Shown here one piece after another: positions 55,220 to 64,000 of a stretch of DNA of 64,000 nucleotides; position 1 is the stretch's first letter; each line of letters begins with the position of its first letter. Made by a program: the position numbers and the translations under genes. The stretch spans positions 33,852-97,851 of the forward strand of contig JAILAD010000088.1 of assembly GCA_024681795.1 (NCBI GenBank), given 5' to 3'. The notes under the pieces were generated by a model. That model was not told the DNA's origin. It saw only the letters and a program-made list of their open reading frames with translations, and searched no databases. Origin of the DNA: Lachnospiraceae bacterium. GTDB taxonomy: Bacteria; Bacillota; Clostridia; Lachnospirales; Lachnospiraceae.

Positions 55220-56329
55220 TCACGGATTCGATTTTTTCGATGACACAATATGACGAAAGGCTTTTTCCGCCAGATTCTGAAGTTTCCCCACAATTCCAAC
55301 CAGCAGATAAAGTGACGGGAATGTACAAACCGTAACCAGAAGGATTGTCGCCCAGGCCGGAAGACCGAGTTTCTGATAAAACAGAATGAAAAACAAGTGA
55401 GGCAACGGGAGGTTAAACAGGTACAGCAACAGATTGTGCCGGTACGTGTAATCCCAGAATTTCGTTCTGAAAATCTTTTCCATCAGTGCATGTCGTTCCA
55501 GCAAAACGGCGGTCAGGAAAATACAGAATCCGCCTGAAGCATATTTTAACCAGGAAAGCGCAAATAAATACTGCGAATACCGTTCATACAGAGGAGTTTT
55601 CGAAAAGAAAATCAATGCATTGAAAAGAATCACATTGACTCCGAAAACCACCCAGATATTGGTGCGCTTTTCCATAAAGAAACGGTAACGGTAAAAATAA
55701 CATACCATTCCCGCAAAGAAAACCCAGTTGTAAGAATCCGCCGAAAACAGCTTAAAATAAGGAATTCCGGTTACAAAATAGTGTTCCAGGACACTGACAG
55801 CGGTAATGATGACAAATACATACGGATGCAGTTTCGGCTTCCGGCAAAGCGGGAGAATCAGGCAGAAAATAAGCGATGTCCAGAACAGTCCCCACATAAA
55901 CCAGAGATGGTCGGAAAACTGACCGAGCGCCATTGTTTTATAGCCTTCCAGAAAACCTGCGTGTTCCGGACGTCCGAAACAGGGGATATCAAAAATCGTG
56001 TACATCGGAACAAGCCATATCGTTCCCACGATATAATACGGAACCAGCAGTCGCGTCAGGCGTTCCCAAATGGTCTTGCCGTAGCTTCTTTTCCCGCTAT
56101 AGGCCCCTTTCGCAAACAAGAACCCGGAACAGAAGATAAATCCCGGTACAAAAAGCCCATCAAAGAAGGGATTTACAAATTTAACAAATTCCGATGAATG
56201 TTCTGCCTGAAGCGGTACAAAAGGCGAACCCAGAAAAAACACCAGACAGTGGTATAAAGTTACACCTATGATTCCGAGTGCTTTTGCAAATGATATGTAA
56301 CTGTAACGTCCTTTTTTAGATTCTGGCAT
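55220..56329 (-). CDS. Acyltransferase-3-family membrane protein
   Basis: YSYISFAKALGIIGVTLYHCLVFFLG; many TM; HLWFMWGLFW. Confidence 0.85.
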   Translation of the reverse strand: MPESKKGRYSYISFAKALGIIGVTLYHCLVFFLGSPFVPLQAEHSSEFVKFVNPFFDGLFVPGFIFCSGFLFAKGAYSGKRSYGKTIWERLTRLLVPYYIVGTIWLVPMYTIFDIPCFGRPEHAGFLEGYKTMALGQFSDHLWFMWGLFWTSLIFCLILPLCRKPKLHPYVFVIITAVSVLEHYFVTGIPYFKLFSADSYNWVFFAGMVCYFYRYRFFMEKRTNIWVVFGVNVILFNALIFFSKTPLYERYSQYLFALSWLKYASGGFCIFLTAVLLERHALMEKIFRTKFWDYTYRHNLLLYLFNLPLPHLFFILFYQKLGLPAWATILLVTVCTFPSLYLLVGIVGKLQNLAEKAFRHIVSSKKSNP

Positions 56330-56508
56330 GGTTTTCTACCCGTAATTCCTTTTTTTTGACACAATCAATCAAGATATTATACCATATCTCATTCTGTAAT
56401 AGCCAAAAAAATCAGTTATTTCTGACGAAAAATTGCAGCGAATCAAAAAACGGACCATGCAGATTGTCACACAGTCCGTCAAATGCCGTTTGCCGCTTTC
56501 AATTCGCA

Positions 56509-56991
56509 TCATCTGTTATCCACTTTTTCAGGATAAAGATCATGCTCACTCAGTCTCTTCCAGGCCACTTCCTCCCATTTTGTACCGGGGCGGCCGTAAT
56601 TACAGTAAGGATCGATGGAAAGCCCGCCTCTGGGAAGAAATTTCCCCCATACCTCGATATATTTCGGGTTCATCAGTTTAATTAAATCCTTCATGATTAC
56701 ATTGACCACATCTTCATGGAAATCCCCGTGTTCGCGAAAGGAAAACAGGTATAATTTTAAAGATTTGCTCTCCACCATTTTTACGTCCGGAACGTATGAA
56801 ATCGTGATGGTGGCAAAATCCGGCTGTCCGGTAATCGGACAGAGGCTGGTAAATTCCGGGCAGTTGAATTTCACGAAATAGTCATTGTCCGGATGCTTGT
56901 TCTCAAAGGTCTCCAAAACCTCCGGATTATAATCGGTGCTGTATTTCGTATCCCTGCTGCCTAAATTTTTCAACCCTTCATTTTCTCTCAT
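56509..56991 (-). CDS. queF: NADPH-dependent 7-cyano-7-deazaguanine (preQ0) reductase
   Basis: [48 protein letters not shown]. Confidence 0.95.
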   Translation of the reverse strand: MRENEGLKNLGSRDTKYSTDYNPEVLETFENKHPDNDYFVKFNCPEFTSLCPITGQPDFATITISYVPDVKMVESKSLKLYLFSFREHGDFHEDVVNVIMKDLIKLMNPKYIEVWGKFLPRGGLSIDPYCNYGRPGTKWEEVAWKRLSEHDLYPEKVDNR

Positions 56992-57012
56992 ATCCGCCTC
57001 TTTCCCGGGGAA

Positions 57013-57705
57013 TTAACCCGCAATAACATTGTATTTTTCGTCGTAATCGAAGGTGTCGATTCCTTCCGCCTTCTTTACCCGATTTACAATCAGATAGGTA
57101 ACCGGGGTGAAGAGAATCTCGTAGATTACCTTAAACAGATACTGGAAGAGAATCATCTGCAGTACCACGGATGTATCCATGGTTCCGAAAAATGCGACCA
57201 TGATAAAAATAACGGAATCAAAGCCCTCTCCGACTACCGTGGAGAGAATGGTCCGTATCCAGAGATTTTTTCCTTTTGTTGCCACTTTCAGTTTCGAAAG
57301 AATAATGGAGTTGGAAAATTCTCCGAAAAGATATCCGGCAAAAGATGCAAGCGCCACTCTCGGCGTGGTTCCGAGCACGGCTGCGTATGCGCTCTGATTT
57401 TCCCAATATCCGGGATGAGGAAGTGCAATTGTAAGCAGATAAACCATTACCGCAAAAAAGCTGCAGCCGAAGCCAAGCCAGATTACCGTTCTTGCTTTTT
57501 TAAACCCGTATACTTCGGTAAAAATATCACCGAGAATATATGTCACGGGAAATAAAATTACTGCTGCCGGAAGCGTTATTGCGCTGCTTACAGCCCATAA
57601 CTTGCCCGCTGTCAAATTGGACAAAAGCAGACAGGTTACGTAGAGAATTCCGAGAAAAAGAAATAATCCCGAATAAGTTCTCAGTTCCTTTTTGTTTTCT
57701 TTCAT
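57013..57705 (-). CDS. Queuosine precursor (preQ0/preQ1) transporter, YhhQ-type
   Basis: VTYILGDIFTEVYGFKKARTVIWLGF, GEFSNSIILSKLKVATKGKNLWIRTILSTVVGEGFDSVIF; adjacent to queF. Confidence 0.92.
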   Translation of the reverse strand: MKENKKELRTYSGLFLFLGILYVTCLLLSNLTAGKLWAVSSAITLPAAVILFPVTYILGDIFTEVYGFKKARTVIWLGFGCSFFAVMVYLLTIALPHPGYWENQSAYAAVLGTTPRVALASFAGYLFGEFSNSIILSKLKVATKGKNLWIRTILSTVVGEGFDSVIFIMVAFFGTMDTSVVLQMILFQYLFKVIYEILFTPVTYLIVNRVKKAEGIDTFDYDEKYNVIAG

Positions 57706-57750
57706 TGTCTTATCTCCTCCGATTAATTGAAAACCAGTTTAACGGAAAAT

Positions 57751-57781
57751 AAAAAAAGCTCCGTGTGCACATACACAGAGC
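57751..57781 (-). terminator. Intrinsic terminator in the leader of the queuosine transporter gene
   Basis: Minus strand GCTCTGTGT-ATGTGC-ACACGGAGC then TTTTTTT. Confidence 0.8.
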
Positions 57782-57849
57782 CGAAAATACGATATCCGCA
57801 TGTTTAGCCGGGCAAAATTCCGCCTTTGATACGCAAAAAATGTTTTTCA

Positions 57850-57894
57850 GTCCTGGTTTTTTTTAACGACAGGATGGCACTAACGAACTGTCGG
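57850..57894 (-). promoter_or_regulatory. Probable preQ1-I-type riboswitch aptamer
   Basis: Minus strand CGACAG-TTCGTTAGTGCCATCC-TGTCG-TTAAAAAAAACCAGGA: P1 stem, loop, A-rich L3 tail and a possible P2 pairing TCC/GGA, upstream of a queuosine transporter and followed by a terminator. Confidence 0.65.
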
Positions 57895-57914
57895 CATTAT
57901 GCACATGCTTGTAA

Positions 57915-57943
57915 AATGTATCATTTTAACCTTTAAAAGTCAA
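57915..57943 (-). promoter_or_regulatory. Promoter for the queuosine operon
   Basis: Minus strand TTGACT - 17 nt - TACATT. Confidence 0.6.
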
Positions 57944-57948
57944 GAGTT

Positions 57949-58710
57949 TTAACGTATGTTTCCGGCAAGGTCGTTTAGTACTTCCCCTGCAATAATCAAC
58001 CCTGCCACGGAAGGAACAAATGCTGTCGATCCCGGAATGCTTCTTCTTGCTGTACCTTTTTCGACCGTCTCCGGAGAACAGATACAATTCCGGTTAAGGC
58101 TGTCAGACATGTCCTCCAGGGGTTTTATCGGTTTTTCCTTCGAATAAACAACCTTAAGCGAGTCTATCCCCCTCTTTTTGCACTCATGCCGCATTACCTT
58201 CGCCAACGGGCATACGGAAGTATTATAAATATCATCCACTTCAAACAGGGCCGCATTCAGTTTGTTTCCCGCCCCCATGGATGATATCACCGGAACCCCG
58301 GCTGCTTTGGCCTTTTCTATAATGGCAAGTTTACCGGTAACCGTATCAATTGCATCCACGACATAATCATATTCACGGAAATCAAACAAATCCTGTGTTT
58401 CAGGCAAAAAGAACGTTTTATATGTTCTGACCACACAATCGGGGTTTATATCATGTACTCTTTCTTCGGCCACATCCACCTTATATTTTCCGATGGTTTT
58501 TCTTGTGGCAATAATCTGACGATTGAGATTGGAAAGACATACTTTATCGTCATCCGTCAGATCCAGTGCCCCAATCCCGCTTCGCGCCAAAGCTTCGACA
58601 ACATAACCGCCGACTCCGCCTATTCCGAATACGGCGACACGGGATGAAGCAAATCTCTCCATTGTTTCCGCACCGTATAATAACTGTGTTCTGGAAAACT
58701 GATTTAACAT
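57949..58710 (-). CDS. tcdA: tRNA threonylcarbamoyladenosine dehydratase (ThiF/E1 family)
   Basis: FSRTQLLYGAETMERFASSRVAVFGIGGVGGYVVEALARSGIG, DLTDDDKVCLSNLNRQI, VDAIDTVTGK. Confidence 0.92.
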   Translation of the reverse strand: MLNQFSRTQLLYGAETMERFASSRVAVFGIGGVGGYVVEALARSGIGALDLTDDDKVCLSNLNRQIIATRKTIGKYKVDVAEERVHDINPDCVVRTYKTFFLPETQDLFDFREYDYVVDAIDTVTGKLAIIEKAKAAGVPVISSMGAGNKLNAALFEVDDIYNTSVCPLAKVMRHECKKRGIDSLKVVYSKEKPIKPLEDMSDSLNRNCICSPETVEKGTARRSIPGSTAFVPSVAGLIIAGEVLNDLAGNIR

Positions 58711-58754
58711 TTGAATTCACCTTTTTGAATACGAACTGCCGAAATAAACGCTCG

Positions 58755-59128
58755 TCAGCCAAACTCCGTTATTTGATATCCGGCGGCCGCCAGTATGTTT
58801 AATGCCCGCTCATAGTTTTCTTCTTTTACCAGAATATAATCCGTATTAAACGTGGATACGGCAAAAATGCCTATTTGGTGTTCCGCAAGAATTCCGGTAA
58901 GTTTGGATAAAATACCGATCAGTGAAAAATCAAGCACCCCCTGAATACGAAACCCTCTCCATCCGTCTTCACGTTCCGTCGTCTCCTGCGGAGTATCCTC
59001 CGTCCTGCATACCAGCGACAGTTCCTCATCTGTCTTCCCGATAAAATAAAACTCCGCATTCATATTGACATCAGCTATATCCGTCACTTTACAAACCGTT
59101 AATCTATAAGGGATTTTCTTAAGTTCCA
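58755..59128 (-). CDS. ACT-domain regulatory-like protein
   Basis: FSLIGILSKLTGILAEHQIGIFAVSTFNTDYILVKEENYERALNIL; GTG start inferred at VELKKIPYRL. Confidence 0.75.
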
Positions 59129-59290
59129 CTATTTTACCTCCAGCTTTCGCGATATAAAAGTTCCGTATCCGGACAGGATATTTACTGCGGAATCCACTGA
59201 TTATGTGCCGGACAGTTATCATTATAGTAAATTCTCTTATCATTTACCATAATCAGAATTTCCGGAGTCCTGCATACCCTGTCCGTAATC

Positions 59291-60004
59291 TCACATCCTG
59301 CAAAGCATTTCATAATAATCGGGGTTAAAAGAAGTAATCAAAATCCAGGTAACCGTGGCCACATCAATCAGCGCGTGACCAATCATGACCGGAAGCGGAT
59401 TGCGCTTTTTATGATAGTATGCACAAAGAATAACGGTCAGCGGCAAAAAAGAAAGAAAACGATAAACCATAAATCTCACATCGAAAAGTGTCGGAATAAA
59501 GCTGTGCTGCAGGGCAAAGAATAATGCCGGAAGTAAAATCGATGCATATTTATTCTTCAGCCTGTTTACGCCGTATCCCAAATACAGTCCGTCCTCTGCA
59601 AACGCCGTCGATACCGGCAGCGGTATAAAGTTAAGAACAGCCAATGCTTTAGGAATCGGTGCAATCATCATCGGCGCGTTATAAGGGATTTTTCCGTAAC
59701 ACAAAAAGCCGGCCAGATACATACCGCCTGTTCCGACAGTCAGCACAATCAACGTGATAACAACGACCTCAATGATTTTGGTCTTCCCTTTCTCATAATT
59801 AATCAATTCAAAATATGTCTGCTTGTTTTTATGTGCAATAAGGATTAACAGAGCAATCGTAAAAATATTTATTACGGTTGCAAGAACGGACCAAAGATGT
59901 CCGATTTCTTCAGGCTGCTTTCCCGTCACAAGCGATATTCCTATGAATACAAGAAAAAATATCACACATCTGACCGGCAGAAGATACGGGAAGTTCTTAT
60001 TCAT
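59291..60004 (-). CDS. CPBP-type intramembrane protease-like membrane protein
   Basis: AFAEDGLYLGYG, LFFALQHSFIPT, MIGHALIDV motif order; overlaps the TetR gene by 4 bp. Confidence 0.7.
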   Translation of the reverse strand: MNKNFPYLLPVRCVIFFLVFIGISLVTGKQPEEIGHLWSVLATVINIFTIALLILIAHKNKQTYFELINYEKGKTKIIEVVVITLIVLTVGTGGMYLAGFLCYGKIPYNAPMMIAPIPKALAVLNFIPLPVSTAFAEDGLYLGYGVNRLKNKYASILLPALFFALQHSFIPTLFDVRFMVYRFLSFLPLTVILCAYYHKKRNPLPVMIGHALIDVATVTWILITSFNPDYYEMLCRM

Positions 60005-60594
60005 AAAGCGTCCCCCCCTTCTCTTAACAGAAAACATTCGGAAGCGCTTTTGATCATGGACATGATCTGTTTCTCGCCCGCATTATAAACACCGGTTGCA
60101 ATCATTGTGGCAATCCCGTGTGAATAGATAACCGTATCGCGGATACAGCGTGCGGCACCTTCCCTGGAAATGCCCGTCATTCCGGCAATTCCGTCAGCCA
60201 TCAGAACACTGTCCTTGTTGCGGGAAATATCTTTCAGATCATACGGTTTCCCAAGCGGGCTCTCGCCCAGATACAGAAACCGGAACAGATTGGGTTCCTT
60301 CATGGCCATTTTTACATAGGACCTGCCAAGGCTTTCAAATATCTCTGCCGCATTTTGTTTTTTGGCGGAAACTTTATTTTGGAATGCTTTTTTTGACGCA
60401 TACTCTGCCGCATATTCAGCCAGCGCCATTCTTAAACCCTCCATATTTTCAAAATGCCATACCAAAGGTTGCGTGGAACATCCGATTTCTTCCGCCAGTG
60501 ATTTGATATTGACCGATGCATAACCGTCACGAATCAGCATTTTCAATGCCGCATCCAGAATAATCTCTTTTGAAACCGTAACTTTGCGAGACAT
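60001..60594 (-). CDS. TetR/AcrR-family regulator
   Basis: SKEIILDAALKMLIRDGYASVNIKSLAEEIGCSTQPLVWHFENMEGL. Confidence 0.9.
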   Translation of the reverse strand: MSRKVTVSKEIILDAALKMLIRDGYASVNIKSLAEEIGCSTQPLVWHFENMEGLRMALAEYAAEYASKKAFQNKVSAKKQNAAEIFESLGRSYVKMAMKEPNLFRFLYLGESPLGKPYDLKDISRNKDSVLMADGIAGMTGISREGAARCIRDTVIYSHGIATMIATGVYNAGEKQIMSMIKSASECFLLREGGDAL

Positions 60595-60601
60595 AAAAAA
60601 C

Positions 60602-60647
60602 CTCCATAATATAAACGCATTTATATAAATCGTTTTATATTATGGAG
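60602..60647. promoter_or_regulatory. Nested 46-bp palindrome at the TetR gene start, likely an autoregulatory operator
   Basis: CTCCATAATATAAA - CGC-ATTTATATAAAT-CGT - TTTATATTATGGAG: perfect 14-bp outer arms and a perfect 12-bp inner palindrome. Confidence 0.8.
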
Positions 60648-60771
60648 ACTCTGTTTCGTTTTGTCAAGATATGAATGTTACTCATTCGATTGTGAAGCTT
60701 TCCGATATCTTTTGTCTCCTGATCAGTCAGTATTTCCATTTTGCCCTTCAGCATGACACCAGCGTACTTAA

Positions 60772-61401
60772 TCAAGCCCTTATGATAGAAGTAGATGCAG
60801 GCCTTGTATTTTTTGCTTCGAGCAGTCCCTTACCATCCGGCTTTTCCGACTCTATTTTAATTAGTGTATCTTTCAGGATTTCCTGCCGAAGTTCCTGCAA
60901 CCATTCAGAATAATCAACCACATTAAATGCATACGTCTTATTTAATTCATATTCATTCTCAGACCAAGTGTCTATAGGCGATTCATTATGTTGTATCAGA
61001 GCTTCGAGTTTATCGAGAGCTTTATAAAGCTTCGCCTCAGGAGTCTCTTGTTTTTCCATTTCTTCATAAAGCTGCGACATGGATTTTGATACTTCTTCAG
61101 GAAGGCTCTTCACCCACTCATCAAGAAGCTCATCTTCTGTCTTCCTGTCACTATCTGTTTTAATGAATGTCGGAATATCTCCCGTAAAACATTCCCCAAG
61201 ATCATGAATCAGACACATACAAATTACTTTGTCAGTATCAATCTCAGTAAACTCCTCCCTAAGCAGAAATGCCATAAGAGATACTCTCCAACTATGTTCA
61301 GCAACGCTTTCCACCCTTCTTTTGCTCGTAGTACAGTGCCGCGGAGTATCTTTAAGTCTCTCAGCCAAATGTAATATGTTCAAAAATTCTCTTGCATTCA
61401 T
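60772..61401 (-). CDS. HD-domain hydrolase (YfbR-like)
   Basis: RVESVAEHSWRVSLMAFLL, CLIHDLGECFTGDIP. Confidence 0.88.
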   Translation of the reverse strand: MNAREFLNILHLAERLKDTPRHCTTSKRRVESVAEHSWRVSLMAFLLREEFTEIDTDKVICMCLIHDLGECFTGDIPTFIKTDSDRKTEDELLDEWVKSLPEEVSKSMSQLYEEMEKQETPEAKLYKALDKLEALIQHNESPIDTWSENEYELNKTYAFNVVDYSEWLQELRQEILKDTLIKIESEKPDGKGLLEAKNTRPASTSIIRA

Positions 61402-61660
61402 ATTTTTCCCCTACAAAAAAGCGATCGTGTTTTTCAAGGAATGTGATTCCAATGACCATCTGTAATTCTTCCGCTAATTTCCCAAAAGCACAAACAAAAT
61501 CGCTGCCTGCATCGATTGCCAACGCTTCAAGTTCGGACGGCTCCTGCGGTAAAGCATAACCGTCACTCCACATTTCCGGAAACAAAGCAATATCAGCCCC
61601 ATCTCTTTGGCTTTTCTGCAGGCTTCCCTGGGCTCGGATAAAACGAATTAAACCCTTAAT
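61402..61660 (-). pseudogene. Remnant of a carbon-nitrogen hydrolase (nitrilase family) gene
   Basis: FPEMWSDGYALPQ...IDAGSDFVCAFGKLAEELQMVIGITFLEKHD; upstream CRKAKEMG is in another frame from ADIALFPEMW (apparent 1-nt deletion in GATGGGGCTGAT); the C-terminal catalytic portion is absent. Confidence 0.65.
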
Positions 61661-62094
61661 ATCTTTAAAACTTTAGCCGGTTTTATTATATCATACATGC
61701 GGAATTCATAAAGAAGATACATTATTGAGGGCAGAAGGCATCAAAATAAGAGCAGAACAACATTTTTGATGCTTTTTGTGTGTAGGAGGTATAGACCAAG
61801 CCCCTGGATTCAAGGGCTCGCATGCTTATAGAAAAAACCAGGTCGTCTGACCGGGCTTTTCTGCGAGCAGGTGATGGAGATCGAAAGTTTTTTGAAATCC
61901 CGCAAACCTAGTAAAATAGGAGGTCTGAGGCTTTTGCATCCTTCAGAACACACCTTAGAACACGGTTTTGGTGATGGGAAAACACGGTTTGGGTTTATAA
62001 ATCAAAGTGAAGATTTGTTCTATTTTTTTCTAAAACCGTAGTTCGATTAACTTCTGGTTTAACGTGCCAAGACATCAGTCAAACAAACGGTTTA

Positions 62095-62700
62095 TTATCG
62101 ATGATTTAACCAATCGTCATAATAAGTCTCTTTGTAATCAAGTGTATCAACAATGATGATTCCTCTACGTTCTTCAAGTATTGGAACTTTTCCTCCAACA
62201 ACATAGTTGATTCTGGCAAATTCCATCTGATTTTCATCCATTCTCTTATATTTATCAAATATAATCTGATTGCCTGATATAGCATATTCCTCAATTAATT
62301 CTAAGCCATCATATACGTCTACATAAGTATATGTTGGATAGAATCCACCTTCACTGGAAAAAGGAATCAAATAGGTTTTATCATCCACGTGATAACATTG
62401 ATGAATGCAATCAATTCGGCCTTTACAGTAGTTTACTATCTGAATCAATTCAGTATCATCTCTATAGATTTCCAAATAGTTTTTGCAATTTGATCTTAAC
62501 TTATCAGATTCCTTAATTTTATGTTTTTTCCGTTGAACTTGTGCAAAATAACCTTGGAAGTAGCCTACAAAGGGTATATCTTTAGCAGATAAATAAAATC
62601 TATCATACCCGTTTTCAAATAAATCCCTATATTGGACTTTTTCTCTGATTTCTTTGCATTTTTTAACCAAACCTGCAAAATCATAATCTTTTTCATTCAT
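62095..62700 (-). CDS. Hypothetical protein (201 aa)
   Basis: Intact ORF in AT-richer DNA; no recognised family. Confidence 0.6.
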   Translation of the reverse strand: MNEKDYDFAGLVKKCKEIREKVQYRDLFENGYDRFYLSAKDIPFVGYFQGYFAQVQRKKHKIKESDKLRSNCKNYLEIYRDDTELIQIVNYCKGRIDCIHQCYHVDDKTYLIPFSSEGGFYPTYTYVDVYDGLELIEEYAISGNQIIFDKYKRMDENQMEFARINYVVGGKVPILEERRGIIIVDTLDYKETYYDDWLNHR

Positions 62701-62734
62701 CTCGAGAAACTCCGATCAAAATCTATTTTTCATA

Positions 62735-63142
62735 TTATTCAGCATTATCTCGGATATTTTTCAAATTCTCTTCCGCATATTCATATACTGCAAGCCAGAA
62801 TGCATCATAATCATTATTCAAGGCCAGTTTTTCATAACACTGACTGATTTCTTCATCAGTTGATTCACTTGATAGCAGCGATAACTCAGTTGCCTCAGAA
62901 TTAATACCAATGCTTCTTAATGCTCTTATCTCTTTATCGTACGTTCTGAAATCCAGTCCCTCCATCTGAAGTTCAGTATCATAATCAATTATTGTGATAA
63001 TGTTGGCTATCCATTCCGGATAATGGCTCAGAATTTCTCTTACCGCAGTATGCGAGTATATGTCAGCCATCGCCTGAACAAAATCTTCTCCGGAAGAAAC
63101 AGATTCAAGCGCTTCATCTATAAATGTTCTTGGATTACTCAT
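62735..63142 (-). CDS. Hypothetical acidic protein (135 aa)
   Basis: Intact ORF; strongly acidic composition; no confidently recognised family. Confidence 0.6.
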   Translation of the reverse strand: MSNPRTFIDEALESVSSGEDFVQAMADIYSHTAVREILSHYPEWIANIITIIDYDTELQMEGLDFRTYDKEIRALRSIGINSEATELSLLSSESTDEEISQCYEKLALNNDYDAFWLAVYEYAEENLKNIRDNAE

Positions 63143-63163
63143 ATAATGTCCACCTTAATCTCT

Positions 63164-63775
63164 CTATACTTTTCTGCAAATAATCGTATCCATGCAGTGA
63201 TAATGTGTTATCCCGCTACTACTATCTTCAAAAATTATCTCATCAATACGCTCTATCTTCCAGTCCGCAAAATATGTAAATAGTTCACCGGATTTCCACA
63301 TTTTTTCTTCCTTATCCCAATCGGGCGGTAATTCAAGAAACGTTTTTTCTACGAATACGTTAATATAAACAATACCATTAGGCTTTATTATTTTTTTTAA
63401 CTTCTCAAAGAAACCCGTTTTATTCTCTTCAAAAAGATATTGAACTGTTCCGGTGGAATAAATGATATCAAACTGCTTATCTGTCTCAAATGTATTAATA
63501 TCATCTGCATATGCATTAATCTTTACGCCTCTATTCTTGGCTAACGCTATGGTCTTTTTGATGCCATTTTCAGTTAGATCAAAAGCAGTAACATCATATC
63601 CTTTTTGAGCCATATAGACAGCATCTTTACCCTCACCGCAACCAATATCAAGAACCCTTCTGTTTTCTGCAGGCGGGCATAAGTCAATCAGTTCGTCTAG
63701 AAAACTTCCAGGTTCTAAACCCCAGTAATATTCTTCTCCTTCATACCATTTCTCGTAGTTTGTCCTTATACTCAT
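63164..63775 (-). CDS. Class I SAM-dependent methyltransferase
   Basis: RVLDIGCGEGKDAVYMAQKGYDVTAFDLTENGI, FDIIYSTGTVQYLFEENKTGFFEKLKKIIKPNGIVYINVF. Confidence 0.9.
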   Translation of the reverse strand: MSIRTNYEKWYEGEEYYWGLEPGSFLDELIDLCPPAENRRVLDIGCGEGKDAVYMAQKGYDVTAFDLTENGIKKTIALAKNRGVKINAYADDINTFETDKQFDIIYSTGTVQYLFEENKTGFFEKLKKIIKPNGIVYINVFVEKTFLELPPDWDKEEKMWKSGELFTYFADWKIERIDEIIFEDSSSGITHYHCMDTIICRKV

Positions 63776-64000
63776 CTAATCATTCCCCTTGTGAATTGGA
63801 CGTATAAATATGCACGATTATATACATCCGCTACAAGCCCTTCTCCGATTTTATCTTTGGGTTTAATCGACTAGACAGGGGCAAATTAAACTGCCCTTTT
63901 TCCTTACCATTCACAATTCATTCATAAAACTATTTCCCCATTATAACATAGAACCGAATGCAAAACGTGCATGCAATCATATTCTGTTTTCAAATAATCA

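Overview
The window is chromosomal DNA from a Clostridia-like Firmicute; Lachnospiraceae is an inference from gene content and style. Most genes are on the minus strand. Housekeeping anchors are an rpoD/dnaG/dgt macromolecular-synthesis block, rnpB (RNase P RNA, minus strand), two tRNA-Leu genes, birA, tcdA, and queT/queF behind a probable preQ1 riboswitch with an intrinsic terminator. Metabolic content includes an iorA-iorB-paaK-ACT arylpyruvate-to-arylacetyl-CoA cluster and a class II polyphosphate:AMP phosphotransferase. The region from about 21 to 55 kb is rich in signalling and envelope genes: a CHASE2 cyclase, GAF-GGDEF and membrane-GGDEF proteins, a FecR protein, a 1831-aa MBG-type repeat protein, a zinc-ribbon Ser/Thr kinase next to a PPP-family phosphatase, and a SpoIIE-type phosphatase translationally coupled to a membrane-anchored lysozyme-like protein. 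The strongest candidates for something undescribed are: (i) a five-gene operon (41.7-47.9 kb) combining MalF/MalG-type permeases, an HlyD-type adaptor, a 2-TM MacB-core-like protein and a coiled-coil membrane protein, with no ATPase or solute-binding protein; (ii) the coupled SpoIIE phosphatase / Arg-rich lysozyme / small Cys-protein module; (iii) the kinase-phosphatase pair with a DUF6273-like C-terminus; (iv) an RpoD with an H1-like Lys/Ala/Thr-rich extension of about 220 aa; (v) paired 23-nt REP-like palindromes placed identically after two unrelated genes. The last ~3.5 kb looks AT-richer and accessory, with a nitrilase gene remnant. No CRISPR array, intact transposase or prophage was found. 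All family names come from reading the translations; no database search was run.
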